A DNA stretch of 64,000 bases from Streptomyces sp. NBC_00569 (GTDB lineage Bacteria > Actinomycetota > Actinomycetes > Streptomycetales > Streptomycetaceae). Made by a program: the position numbers and the translations under genes. The notes under the pieces are model-generated. The model was not told where the DNA came from, searched no databases, and saw only the letters and a list, made by a program, of their open reading frames with translations. This document shows positions 56,137-64,000 of this stretch, piece by piece. The stretch is taken from positions 5,812,001 to 5,876,000 of the forward strand of contig NZ_CP107783.1 of NCBI RefSeq assembly GCF_036345255.1. The letters run 5' to 3'. Each line of letters opens with the position of its first letter. The stretch's first letter is position 1.

Positions 56137-56309
56137 TCCTCGTAGAAAAGGGGAAAGGTGGTCACCCGGCCACGAACGGGCCTGCTACGAAGAGCGCGTC
56201 GATAACGGACCGCCGCACATGACAGTGCGGCCTCCCTCGCCGAGCAACTCCGTGAGTCTACCCGGCGGGAAGGCCGCCCCAAAATCGATCTAGAAGAGCC
56301 TCAGCGCGA

Positions 56310-57287
56310 CTACGCCTGCTCCTCGAACAGGCTCGTCACCGAACCGTCCTCGAAGACCTCACGCACCGCACGCGCGATCGTCGGCGCGATCGACAGCACC
56401 GTGATCTTGTCCAGCTCCAGCTCACCCGGCGTCGGCAGCGTGTCCGTGAAGACGAACTCGCTCACCTTCGAGTTCTTCAGACGGTCCGCCGCCGGACCCG
56501 ACAGCACACCGTGCGTCGCCGTCACGATGACGTCCTCCGCACCGTGCGCGAACAGCGCGTCCGCCGCGGCACAGATCGTGCCACCCGTGTCGATCATGTC
56601 GTCCACCAGGACGCAGACACGGCCCTTCACATCACCGACGACCTCGTGCACGGTGACCTGGTTCGCCACGTCCTTGTCACGACGCTTGTGCACGATCGCC
56701 AGCGGCGCGCCCAGACGGTCACACCAACGGTCCGCCACACGCACACGGCCGGCATCCGGAGACACCACCGTGAGCTTGGCGCGGTCGACCTTCGCCCCCA
56801 CGTAGTCCGCCAGGATCGGCAGCGCGAACAGGTGGTCCACCGGGCCGTCGAAGAAGCCCTGGATCTGGTCCGTGTGCAGATCCACCGTCAGAATGCGGTC
56901 CGCACCCGCCGTCTTCATCAGGTCCGCCACCAGACGCGCCGAAATCGGTTCACGTCCACGGTGCTTCTTGTCCTGACGGGCGTAACCGTAGAACGGCACG
57001 ATCACCGTGATGGAGCGGGCCGACGCACGCTTCAGCGCGTCGATCATGATGAGCTGCTCCATGATCCACTTGTTGATCGGAGCCGTGTGGCTCTGGATCA
57101 GGAAGCAGTCAGCGCCGCGAGCGGACTCCTGATAGCGGACATAGATCTCGCCATTGGCGAAATCGAATGCCTTGGTCGGAACGATCCCGACACCGAGAGC
57201 GTGCGCGACCTCCTCGGCAAGCTCGGGGTGGGCGCGGCCGGAGAAGAGCATCAGTTTCTTCTCGCCGGTCGTCTTGATCCCGCTCAC
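56310..57287 (-). CDS. prs: Ribose-phosphate pyrophosphokinase
   Basis: This 325-residue protein starts at GTG 57287. It makes PRPP from ribose-5-phosphate and ATP. Conserved blocks are RQDKKHRGREPISARLVADL, the metal-binding DLHTDQIQGFFDGPVDHL, and the PRPP loop VLVDDMIDTGGTICAAADAL. It follows glmU by about 120 bases on the same strand, the usual glmU-prs pairing in Gram-positive bacteria. Confidence 0.96.
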   Translation of the reverse strand: MSGIKTTGEKKLMLFSGRAHPELAEEVAHALGVGIVPTKAFDFANGEIYVRYQESARGADCFLIQSHTAPINKWIMEQLIMIDALKRASARSITVIVPFYGYARQDKKHRGREPISARLVADLMKTAGADRILTVDLHTDQIQGFFDGPVDHLFALPILADYVGAKVDRAKLTVVSPDAGRVRVADRWCDRLGAPLAIVHKRRDKDVANQVTVHEVVGDVKGRVCVLVDDMIDTGGTICAAADALFAHGAEDVIVTATHGVLSGPAADRLKNSKVSEFVFTDTLPTPGELELDKITVLSIAPTIARAVREVFEDGSVTSLFEEQA

Positions 57288-57406
57288 AGCACTTGTCTCC
57301 TCAGACGCGTTCTTCCGCCGCTGCGCCCGCTCGTCCCATTAGCAGCGAGGCAGCCGAATCGTGTGCACCTATCACGGTACGCCGTGTCGGACGCACCTGT
57401 TTCCGG

Positions 57407-58855
57407 TCAGCCCTCGCTGCCGGCCTCCCGCGACGCCTCCTCGGCCGCCTTCGCAGCCGCACTCCCCGGACGCTTCCGGGCCACCCAACCCTCGATATTC
57501 CGCTGCTGGCCACGGGCCACGGCCAGCGAACCCGCCGGCACATCCTTCGTGATCACAGACCCTGCAGCGGTGTACGCACCGTCCCCGACCGTGACAGGCG
57601 CCACAAACATGTTGTCCGAACCCGTCTTGCAATGCGACCCGACAGTCGTGTGGTGCTTGCTCTCACCGTCGTAGTTCACGAACACACTCGCGGCACCGAT
57701 GTTCGTGAAATCACCGATCGTCGCGTCCCCCACGTACGACAGATGCGGCACCTTCGTACCCTCACCGATCGTCGAGTTCTTCGTCTCCACGTACGTACCG
57801 ATCTTGGCCCTCACACCCAGCCGCGAACCCGGCCGCAGATACGCGAACGGACCCACCGAAGCGCCCTCGCCCACCTCGGCACCGTCCGCCACCGTGTTGT
57901 CGACCCGCGCCCCCGCACCGACCTTCGTGTCCCGCAGCCGCGTGTTCGGCCCCACCTCGGCGCCCTCACCCAGCCACGACTCACCCAGCAGCTGCGTACC
58001 CGGATGCACGATCGCGTCCCGCTCGAACCCCACCGTCACATCGACCCACGTCGACGCCGGATCCACGATCGTCACGCCCGCGAGCATCGCCCGCTCCAGC
58101 AGCCGATCGTTCAGCGTCCGACGCGCCTCCGCCAACTGCACACGGTTGTTGATACCCGCGATCTCGCGGTGATCCGCCGCCACCGAAGCACCCACACGGT
58201 GCCCGGCCTCCCGCAGAATCCCCAGCACATCCGTCAGGTACTCCTCGCCCTGACTGTTGTCCGTACGCACCTTGCCCAGCGCATCCGCCAGCAGCGCACC
58301 GTCGAACGCGAACACACCCGAGTTGATCTCACGAATCGCATGCTGCGACTCACTCGCGTCCTTGTGCTCCACGATCGCCGTCACCGCACCCGACGCGCCG
58401 TCCCGCACGATCCGGCCGTAACCCGTCGCATCCGGAACCTCGGCCGTCAGCACCGTCACCGCATTGCCGTCACCGGTGTGCGTCGCCGACAGGTGCTTCA
58501 GCGTCTCGCCGGTCAGCAGCGGAGTGTCACCGCACACCACGATCACCGTGCCGTCGACAGCGCCACCGAGCGCCTCGAGCCCCATGCGCACGGCGTGCCC
58601 CGTGCCGTTCTGCTGCTCCTGCACGGCGGTACGGGCGTCCGGATCGATCCCGGCGAGGTGCTCACGCACCCGGTCCCGCTCGTGACCCACGACGACGACC
58701 AGGTTCTCGGGGCTCAACTCACGCGCGGCGGCGAGCACATGCCCGACGAGGGAGCGGCCACTGATCTCGTGCAGGACTTTGGGTGTGGCCGACTTCATAC
58801 GGGTGCCCTCACCCGCTGCAAGAACGACGACGGCGGCCGGGCAATTGGCGCTCAC
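57407..58855 (-). CDS. glmU: Bifunctional GlmU (N-acetylglucosamine-1-phosphate uridyltransferase/acetyltransferase)
   Basis: This 482-residue enzyme is GlmU. The N-terminal uridyltransferase has VLAAGEGTRMKS and QNGTGHAVRMGLEAL. The C-terminal left-handed beta-helix acetyltransferase has the hexapeptide-repeat run EVGPNTRLRDTKVGAG and the active-site region LSYVGDATIGDFTNIGA. It makes UDP-GlcNAc for the cell wall. The Ala/Glu-rich end is a non-conserved tail. Confidence 0.96.
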   Translation of the reverse strand: MSANCPAAVVVLAAGEGTRMKSATPKVLHEISGRSLVGHVLAAARELSPENLVVVVGHERDRVREHLAGIDPDARTAVQEQQNGTGHAVRMGLEALGGAVDGTVIVVCGDTPLLTGETLKHLSATHTGDGNAVTVLTAEVPDATGYGRIVRDGASGAVTAIVEHKDASESQHAIREINSGVFAFDGALLADALGKVRTDNSQGEEYLTDVLGILREAGHRVGASVAADHREIAGINNRVQLAEARRTLNDRLLERAMLAGVTIVDPASTWVDVTVGFERDAIVHPGTQLLGESWLGEGAEVGPNTRLRDTKVGAGARVDNTVADGAEVGEGASVGPFAYLRPGSRLGVRAKIGTYVETKNSTIGEGTKVPHLSYVGDATIGDFTNIGAASVFVNYDGESKHHTTVGSHCKTGSDNMFVAPVTVGDGAYTAAGSVITKDVPAGSLAVARGQQRNIEGWVARKRPGSAAAKAAEEASREAGSEG

Positions 58856-58931
58856 GGGTGGCCCTTCGGCTTCGGATGCTGTGTGGGGTGGACATCCGCA
58901 GGATACCGGGGCGTTGTGGGCGCGAAATGGG

Positions 58932-58963
58932 GGCGGGGCCCGACCTGATGGTCGGGCCCCGCC
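58932..58963 (-). terminator. Terminator downstream of tRNA-Gln
   Basis: A perfect 14-bp stem (GGCGGGGCCCGACC / GGTCGGGCCCCGCC) with a 4-base loop lies 10 bases past the 3' end of the tRNA, before glmU. There is no T run. Confidence 0.85.
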
Positions 58964-58972
58964 TCATCTGTG

Positions 58973-59043
58973 CTCCCGGGGAAGGAATCGAACCCTCATT
59001 CAATGGACCAAAACCATTTGTCCTGCCATTAGACGACCCGGGA
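58973..59043 (-). tRNA. tRNA-Gln (anticodon TTG)
   Basis: On the minus strand the acceptor arms TCCCGGG / CCCGGGA, anticodon arm AATGG-TTTTGGT-CCATT (anticodon TTG, reading CAA) and T arm GAGGG-TTCGATT-CCTTC fold into a cloverleaf. The discriminator is G; CCA is not encoded. The gene begins 11 bases after the stop codon of the HTH/LAGLIDADG-like gene, so its promoter must lie inside that coding region or it is processed from a longer transcript. Confidence 0.95.
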
Positions 59044-59054
59044 TGGTTCGTCCG

Positions 59055-59933
59055 CTATGTCCGAATCTGACGATCCGTACCGCGCGCGGACAACACTATG
59101 CCGTACCACCAGCCTTCAATGCGACGGTACAGATCGGCCCCCTGGGGAACGCGCACGAGTAAGCAGCCGTGATAGTCCGCACCCACACGTTTGCGGTTGG
59201 TCTTCGGGTTGTGCTTTTTGAGGGAGGTCTTGCCGAACTGTGAGGGGTCGGCGCCGACCAGGGTGGCCCAGAACTTCTCGGCCGTCGCGATGTCGGCGGT
59301 CTCGTGGATCTGCACGTGGAACCGCAGTCGCTCCGGGGCGACTCCAAGGAGGCGGAGCCACGCCAGGTAGACCTGGATCATGTCCGGATCGCTGTTGACG
59401 AAGTCGACTCTTTCCTGACGGCGATGGGCCTTCGCCTTCGAGCCCTCGGACCAGTAGAGCCCGACTCCTACCAGGAACAGTTCGCGGTCGGACAGAACGC
59501 CGACCTCTTCGGTTGCTGCCTGCCTGGTCTCCTGGCGCCCCGCCTCCCGGCGCTGGAGGGTGGCTTCCCAGCCGCGCCTCGCGATCGCCGAAGCTGCCTC
59601 GCGGGTGCGCTTGCGTTCAGGCTTCGGCAGATCCCGTACCCAGAGCGAGATCGAACCCTTCGAGCATCCGAGCTCGACCTGGATCTGGTCGTACGTCCAT
59701 CCCTGGAGTCGTAGCTCTCGGGCGCGGTTCCGAAGGTCGTCCTTCGCGTTCGGGCGCTTCGTCCACTCAGGGGCGGGTTCGCCATCGAGCAGTCGGTTGA
59801 GGAGGTCGTTGTTGTCGACGCGGAGGCGGTCTCTGATCTGGCGGCGGCTGAGACCCTCGCGTCGCAGCGCAATCGCCCGCTCCCGCAACCGCTCGAAGTC
59901 GGCGTACTTGCCTGTGCTCTGTGTCATAGGCAC
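59055..59933 (-). CDS. Double helix-turn-helix protein with LAGLIDADG-like domain
   Basis: This 292-residue protein is of unknown function. Residues about 16-48 and 67-100 look like two resolvase-type helix-turn-helices (LRREGLSRRQIRDRLRV; LRLQGWTYDQIQVELGCSKGSISLWVRDLP). Residues 110-145 are a charged linker. From 151 the sequence has a LAGLIDADG-like pattern: LFLVGVGLYWSEGSK (152-166, with Glu where the nuclease motif has its acidic residue), then VDFVNSDPDMIQVYLAWLRLLGV, a IHETADIATAEKFW segment, a Lys-rich loop and CLLVRVPQGADLYRRIEGWWYGI. This arrangement recalls homing-endonuclease or WhiA-like folds. It sits directly upstream of tRNA-Gln. Whether it cuts DNA is not known; one visible acidic motif may mean a dimer or a binding-only protein. 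Confidence 0.7.
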   Translation of the reverse strand: MPMTQSTGKYADFERLRERAIALRREGLSRRQIRDRLRVDNNDLLNRLLDGEPAPEWTKRPNAKDDLRNRARELRLQGWTYDQIQVELGCSKGSISLWVRDLPKPERKRTREAASAIARRGWEATLQRREAGRQETRQAATEEVGVLSDRELFLVGVGLYWSEGSKAKAHRRQERVDFVNSDPDMIQVYLAWLRLLGVAPERLRFHVQIHETADIATAEKFWATLVGADPSQFGKTSLKKHNPKTNRKRVGADYHGCLLVRVPQGADLYRRIEGWWYGIVLSARGTDRQIRT

Positions 59934-60094
59934 AGGCTCGTTCGGGATGGGGGTGGGTGGGTCGTCTTTGTATATGGGCCAGCAGTTCGAGGGATACCGG
60001 CTGGTTTCGCTTCTGTTCGAATGGTGCCCGTGGCAGAGGGCCGTCGCGGAAACTCACCGGAAAAGGGGCACGGTGCGCCCGTAGGCTGGACGGC

Positions 60095-61399
60095 ATGACC
60101 ACGACGGGGGAAATGCACCGGGCGGCCGGGGGGCCGTGGTGGTGGGAGCGGCGGCGCAGTGCCGTGCTCGATGTCGGGCTGGCCGTCGCGTCGGCGGCGG
60201 AGTGCGGGGTGGAGGGGGTCGGGTTCGCGCGGGACGCCGGGGTGCCGGCGGCCGTGGGTGTCGTTTTCGGGGTGCTCGCCGGGGCCACGCTGGTGCTGCG
60301 GCGGCGGTGGCCGATCGCGGTGGTGCTGATCGGGGTCGCGGTGACTCCGGCCCGGATGGGTGTGCTGCTGAGCGTGGTGGGTCTCTACACGCTGGCCGCG
60401 TCCGAGATGCCGCGGCGGATCATCGGGGCCCTGGCGGGGATGTCGTTCGTCGGGACGCTGATCGTGTCGGTGGTGCGGGCGCAGCAGGACATGGGGCACG
60501 GGAATCTCGTGCGGGTGGGGGACTGGTTCGTTCCGTTCGTCGCCATCACCACGTCGTTGGGTGTGACCGCTCCGCCGTTGCTGCTGGGGCTCTATGTCGG
60601 TGCGCGGCGGCGTCTCATGGAGAGTCTGCGGGAGCGGGCGGATTCACTGGAACGGGAGCTTCAGTTGCTCGCGGAGCGCGCGGAGGAGCGGGCCGAGTGG
60701 GCGCGGGGTGAGGAGCGGACGCGGATCGCCCGGGAGATGCATGACGTGGTGGCGCACCGGGTGAGTCTGATGGTGGTGCATGCGGCGGCGTTGCAGGCGG
60801 TGGCCCGTAAGGATCCGGAGAAGGCCGTGAAGAACGCGGCGCTGGTCGGGGACATGGGCCGGCAGGCGTTGACCGAGTTGCGGGAGATGCTCGGTGTGAT
60901 GCGGTCCGGGGGCGGCGGGCGTGAGCCGGGTGCGGCGGTGCCGTTGGCGGCGGTGGGGGTGGCGGCCGCGGCCGCGGCGTCGCGTGCCGTTGATGACGAG
61001 GACGGGCCGTCTCTGGGTGATCTCGATGAGCTGGTGGGTCAGTCGCGGGCTGCGGGCATGGTGGTGGAGCTGCTCGTCGAGGGCGATATGCGGTCGTATG
61101 TCGCGGCGGTGGAGCAGACCGCGTACCGGGTGGTGCAGGAGGCGCTGACGAACGTGCACAAGCACGCGGCGGGCGCGAAGACGTATGTGCGGCTGGCTCA
61201 TCGGGTGTCGGAGATCGCGATGCAGGTGGAGAACGAGCCGCCGCCGGACGCGGATCCGGCGTCGGATGTGCGGCTGCCGAGTGGGGGGAACGGGCTCGTC
61301 GGCATGAAGGAGCGGGTGGCGGGCCTGGGCGGGGTGTTCGTGTGCGGGCCGACCGATGCGGGTGGGTATCGGGTGTCGGCTGTGTTGCCTGCGGCCTAG
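60095..61399 (+). CDS. Orphan sensor histidine kinase (HisKA_3 type)
   Basis: This 434-residue kinase starts at ATG 60095. It has five or six N-terminal membrane segments without a sizeable external domain, a coiled-coil (RERADSLERELQLLAERAEERAEW), the dimerisation/phospho-His box RTRIAREMHDVVAHRVSLMVVH (His near residue 223) and a GHKL ATPase with EALTNVHKHA (N box) and GNGLVGMKERV (G box). It is of the NarL-partner class, but no response regulator is next to it; the two LuxR-type regulators in this window are 13-20 kb away. The signal is unknown. Confidence 0.9.
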   Translation: MTTTGEMHRAAGGPWWWERRRSAVLDVGLAVASAAECGVEGVGFARDAGVPAAVGVVFGVLAGATLVLRRRWPIAVVLIGVAVTPARMGVLLSVVGLYTLAASEMPRRIIGALAGMSFVGTLIVSVVRAQQDMGHGNLVRVGDWFVPFVAITTSLGVTAPPLLLGLYVGARRRLMESLRERADSLERELQLLAERAEERAEWARGEERTRIAREMHDVVAHRVSLMVVHAAALQAVARKDPEKAVKNAALVGDMGRQALTELREMLGVMRSGGGGREPGAAVPLAAVGVAAAAAASRAVDDEDGPSLGDLDELVGQSRAAGMVVELLVEGDMRSYVAAVEQTAYRVVQEALTNVHKHAAGAKTYVRLAHRVSEIAMQVENEPPPDADPASDVRLPSGGNGLVGMKERVAGLGGVFVCGPTDAGGYRVSAVLPAA

Positions 61400-61712
61400 A
61401 GGGCGCGGGGGTGTGCGGCTGACCGGCTGCTTGGGCTTGGGGCTGAGTGCGGCTGATCGGCTGCTTGGGGCTTGGGGCTGAGTGAGGCTGTGGGTTCTTC
61501 TCTGGCGGCCGGTCGTCCACGCCGAGGCATCGGTCGTGGCGGGGCCGTGCCGGGATGTACGTGCTCGCTGTTCTATTGGAGCCTCGTCGCCGGGCCCATG
61601 CCACCCGCGTGTGGTGCTGGTGGCTCCGCGCGCACATCCCGGCACGTCCCCTCGCGTCTCGTACGCGGCTGGCGGCCGGTGGGGGCTCGGGGGCTCGGGG
61701 CGTGTGGCGGAC
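61400..61712. other. 313-base region without a convincing gene
   Basis: It begins with a tandem repeat of about 35 bases (61413-61482, unit gtgcggctgaccggctgctt...). The rest is GC-rich with open frames of poor composition on the plus strand and no visible RNA, terminator or operator. It separates the kinase from the convergent SUKH-3 gene. Confidence 0.6.
61413..61482. repeat. 35-nt tandem repeat, two copies
   Basis: Copies at 61413-61447 and 61447-61482 differ by one substitution and one inserted G (gtgcggctgaccggctgctt versus gtgcggctgatcggctgctt). They lie just downstream of the histidine kinase stop. Confidence 0.8.
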
Positions 61713-62198
61713 TTATGCCGCGGTGAGGCGGGTCGGCTGGGTGCCGTTGACGAGGGTTTCCAGGGCGTGGTCGATGTCGGGGCCGAGGTACCAGTCGCCG
61801 CTGTGGTCGAGGGCGTAGACGCGGCCTTCGGTGTCGATGGCGAGGAGGGCTTCGGAGCCGGATTCGGCGCCGAGGGGGCAGACCTCGGTGTCGAGGGCGC
61901 GGCCGAGGTCGCCGAGGGTGCGGGCCATGTGGAGGCCGTGGAGCGGGTCGAGGTGGGGCTGGGCGGGGGCTATCTGGCGGCCGGGGCCCTGCGGGGTGAG
62001 GTGGAGGCCGCCGAATTCGGCCCAGGCCTCGACGGCGGCGGGGAAGACGGTGTGGCGGTGGCCGGCGGGGGATACGTGGGTGCGCAGGGCGTCGGCCCAG
62101 AATTCGGCCTGTTTGATGTCCCAGCGTCCGGGCTGCCAGCCGGCGGCGCGCAGTGCCGCGTCGACGGGGGTGGTGAAGCGGGTGCGGTCGGCGGTCAT
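61713..62198 (-). CDS. SUKH-3 family immunity-type protein
   Basis: This 161-residue protein has the SUKH-3 pattern: LRAAGWQPGRWDIKQAEFWADALR, VEAWAEFGGLHL, DLGRALDTEVCPLGAESGSEALLAIDTEGRVYALDHSGDWYLG, then ALETLVNG. SUKH proteins typically bind and neutralise nuclease or deaminase toxins of polymorphic toxin systems. It follows the YwqJ-like deaminase gene on the same strand after 70 bases, as an immunity gene would follow its toxin. Confidence 0.82.
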   Translation of the reverse strand: MTADRTRFTTPVDAALRAAGWQPGRWDIKQAEFWADALRTHVSPAGHRHTVFPAAVEAWAEFGGLHLTPQGPGRQIAPAQPHLDPLHGLHMARTLGDLGRALDTEVCPLGAESGSEALLAIDTEGRVYALDHSGDWYLGPDIDHALETLVNGTQPTRLTAA

Positions 62199-62268
62199 GT
62201 GGGGTGGCCTCGTCCTGTTCTGCTGCTGCCTGCGGTGGTGCGTGTGTGCTGCCGTGCGCCGGTCCGGG

Positions 62269-62862
62269 TCAGTCGGTGGTGTCCGCGGCCGGGTCCACGA
62301 CGTGGACGCCGAAGTGGGCGGTGAGCGCGGCGCAGGCGCGGCAGGGACGGGCGAAGCCGCCGTGCAGGGGGTCGCCGTCCTCTCGGATGCGGCGGGTGGT
62401 GAGTTTGGCGTGTTTGAGGGCTTTGCGGGCTTCGCCGTTGGTCATGGGTTTGCGGCGGGCTCGTTTGGAGCGTTCCTCGTCGGCGGCCGTGAGGTGGCGG
62501 GAGATGAGGATCGTTTCGGCGCAGCGTCCGGTGAAGCGGTCGCGCTGGGCGCTGGTGAGGGTGTCGAGGAAGTCCTGTACGAGGGGGTGCAGGGCGGGGG
62601 CGTGTTCGCCGCGGGCTGCGGTGCTGGTCAGCGTGGTGCCGCGTACGGAGAGGGCGGCGGCGACGGTGGGCAGGATGCCGTCGCGGCGCTGGCGCAGGGC
62701 TGGGGCGGGCGCGTCCTCGGCGCTGCTCCAGCCGACGCGTGGGTCGCCGGAGGCGCCGTCGGCGGTGGCCGGGTGCCCCGTGTCGTGCTCCGAGTCGGTT
62801 GCGACGGCGGTGTCGGATGACGGTGCGGTGCTGCTCTGCATGTGGTGCTTCCCCTCCTGCAA
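62269..62862 (-). CDS. YwqJ-type deaminase domain protein
   Basis: This 197-residue protein (start ATG 62862 or 62841) has a low-complexity N-terminal 60 residues, a helical middle, and a zinc-deaminase core: GRCAE (residues 112-116, Cys/Glu of the CxE motif) and PCRACAAL (173-180, the PCxxC motif). This is the signature of YwqJ-like nucleic-acid deaminases, often toxin domains. There is no signal peptide, WXG100 or PT-type N-terminal delivery domain, so it may be an orphan toxin or an intracellular enzyme. It is paired with a SUKH-3 gene downstream. Confidence 0.78.
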   Translation of the reverse strand: MQEGKHHMQSSTAPSSDTAVATDSEHDTGHPATADGASGDPRVGWSSAEDAPAPALRQRRDGILPTVAAALSVRGTTLTSTAARGEHAPALHPLVQDFLDTLTSAQRDRFTGRCAETILISRHLTAADEERSKRARRKPMTNGEARKALKHAKLTTRRIREDGDPLHGGFARPCRACAALTAHFGVHVVDPAADTTD

Positions 62863-63062
62863 TCCCCCGGGTTGCGTGCACAGACTGCCAAATGCGGCCG
62901 GTGGTGCGGAAGCTGGGGCGCGGCGACACGCGGGAGGGTGGGCTCATCGTCACGGTGGGGTGACTGCTGGTCATGGAACCGGAGGGCCGGTGACCGGTGT
63001 CGTACAACCGCATAGGCTGTCGCTATCCGCGATCCATAACAGTGCCGCAGGGGGCAACCGCC

Positions 63063-64000
63063 ATGACGACAGGTCGGCTCGGGCAGCAAGCCGCGCCGCC
63101 GAACGCGGCCTACGCCGGGCAGGTCGTGCACTTCCCGGACCCGGTCCGTGCAGCGCGCCATCCCAGGGGCGTACGGATCGACGGGAACGGCTATCCGGAT
63201 TTTTCGGCCTACGCGCGTGCCGCGGCGGAGATCGCCGATCCCCCGGAGGGGTTCGGGGTAGATGAACTGCGGCTGACGGACTATGTGTCGGCGAACGCGG
63301 CGATGGCCGCCGCCGGGCATGACTTGTGGGACACGATCGTGCCGGTGGCCACGCCGCACGGCTGGACCTGGCATCACGTGCCGGGCGGTCGCCGCATGGA
63401 GTTGGTCCCGGTCGAGGTGAAGGCGCTGCTGCGGCATCACGGCGGTCTCGCGACGGCGGCGGTGGATCACGGCAAGCGGGGGACGCGTCCGTTGCAGGAG
63501 ACGCGGCCGGCGCACTTCGGGCTGCCGAAGTCGTCGGTGGCGGTGACGGAGCAGCAGGTCCTCGGTGCCGAGGAGGACTTGGGGTACCGGTTGCCGGGTG
63601 CGTACCGGGCGTTCCTGAAGGCGGCGGGCGGGTGTGCTCCGGTGGGGGCGGCGCTGGACGCCGAGCTGGGGCTTCTGGTGGACCAGCCGTTCTTCACGGT
63701 GCGGGACGAGGCCGCCGTCAACGATCTGGTGTACGTGAACAAGTGTCTGCGTGATCACCTGACCAAGGACTATCTGGGTGTCGGGTTCGTGCAGGGCGGC
63801 ATTCTCGCCGTGAAGGTCAAGGGCGACCGGGCGGGTTCGGTGTGGTTCTGCGCGTACGACGACGCGCGGGACAGCGGGGAGACGGCCGGCTGGTCCGTCG
63901 CGGAGCGGGTGGAGCGTCTGCTGCTGCCGTGCGGTGACGACTTCGACGCTTTCCTGGCCCGGCTCGCGGGCAATCCGCCGGAGCTGGAGACGGTGGCGAA
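63063..64000 (+). CDS. WHH-nuclease-like domain fused to SMI1/KNR4 (SUKH-1) domain (partial)
   Basis: The frame from ATG 63063 is open to the window end (312 residues seen). Residues about 38-130 match the WHH branch of HNH nuclease toxins: IDGNGYPDFSAYA, DYVSANAAMAAAGHDLWDTIVP, then WTWHHVPGGRRMELVPVEVK (101-120) and RHHGG (124-128). In the family a His usually stands where K120 is, so catalysis may be lost. Residues about 160-310 are a SUKH-1 domain (EEDLGYRLPGAYRAFLKAAGG ... FVQGGILAVKVKGDRAGSVWFCAYDD ... DDFDAFLARL). A toxin and an immunity domain in one chain is unusual. It is divergent from the deaminase gene. The end lies outside the window. Confidence 0.78.
   Translation, partial: MTTGRLGQQAAPPNAAYAGQVVHFPDPVRAARHPRGVRIDGNGYPDFSAYARAAAEIADPPEGFGVDELRLTDYVSANAAMAAAGHDLWDTIVPVATPHGWTWHHVPGGRRMELVPVEVKALLRHHGGLATAAVDHGKRGTRPLQETRPAHFGLPKSSVAVTEQQVLGAEEDLGYRLPGAYRAFLKAAGGCAPVGAALDAELGLLVDQPFFTVRDEAAVNDLVYVNKCLRDHLTKDYLGVGFVQGGILAVKVKGDRAGSVWFCAYDDARDSGETAGWSVAERVERLLLPCGDDFDAFLARLAGNPPELETVA

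Noticed and set aside
61472..61726. Plus-strand frames in the gap after the histidine kinase
   Set aside because: They have no ribosome site, poor composition and overlap the SUKH-3 gene end.

Overview
The window is high-GC actinobacterial chromosome, almost certainly from a Streptomyces. The evidence is the very high GC, frequent GTG starts, a SsgA-family sporulation protein, a SepX-like membrane protein, and a gene order I recognise from the Streptomyces core chromosome (ssgE, tandem penicillin-binding proteins, pmt, rsmI, tatD, rpfB, ksgA, ispE; later galT-galE-galK, ppc, pth, L25, prs, glmU). The block tatD-rpfB-ksgA-ispE has the same order as in Mycobacterium tuberculosis. Most of the window is housekeeping; accessory material is concentrated after about 59 kb.

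Layout. 0-3.5 kb: the end of an unidentified gene, sepX, tRNA-Ala(CGC), a GNAT acetyltransferase and exonuclease III. 3.5-9.1 kb: a Tat-exported DUF6528-type protein, a MerR regulator, a three-gene oxidation operon (Baeyer-Villiger monooxygenase, alpha/beta hydrolase, short-chain dehydrogenase) reminiscent of the mycobacterial mymA operon, and a small charged protein. 9.3-15.7 kb: a Tricorn-type protease, then a TetR/MMPL-exporter pair with two strong palindromic operators. 15.7-18.8 kb: ssgE and an ECF-type nickel/cobalt importer (CbiM-PDGLE, CbiQ, CbiO) behind a sequence matching the Nur nickel-repressor box. 18.8-22.2 kb: a serine hydrolase, an SDR, an EamA transporter and a YbaK deacylase. 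22.3-33.5 kb: two paralogous penicillin-binding proteins, protein mannosyltransferase, rsmI, a zinc-ribbon protein, tatD, rpfB, ksgA and ispE. 33.5-39.7 kb: the remnant of a YoeB/Txe toxin, an ABC-F ATPase and two paralogous membrane-anchored beta-propeller proteins. 40-46.1 kb: a response regulator with a degenerate receiver, a small membrane protein, a sodium:solute symporter and the divergent galTEK operon. 46.1-49.6 kb: a GNAT gene with two decayed copies of its 3' end, a second LuxR-type response regulator, and a MarR regulator divergent from a Tam-like methyltransferase and a VOC protein. 49.6-58.9 kb: a desaturase/TetR operon, ppc, a small membrane protein, pth, L25, prs and glmU. 58.9-64 kb: tRNA-Gln(TTG), a double-HTH/LAGLIDADG-like protein directly beside it, an orphan histidine kinase, and a toxin-immunity cluster (YwqJ-type deaminase plus SUKH-3 protein; divergent WHH-nuclease/SUKH-1 fusion).

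The most interesting items are the tRNA-adjacent HTH-LAGLIDADG-like protein, the toxin-immunity cluster with a nuclease-immunity fusion whose nuclease half appears to lack a usual histidine, the pseudo-receiver response regulator, the serially duplicated GNAT gene ends downstream of galK, and the YoeB toxin fossil. I did not find a CRISPR array, prophage, insertion sequence or secondary-metabolite cluster.
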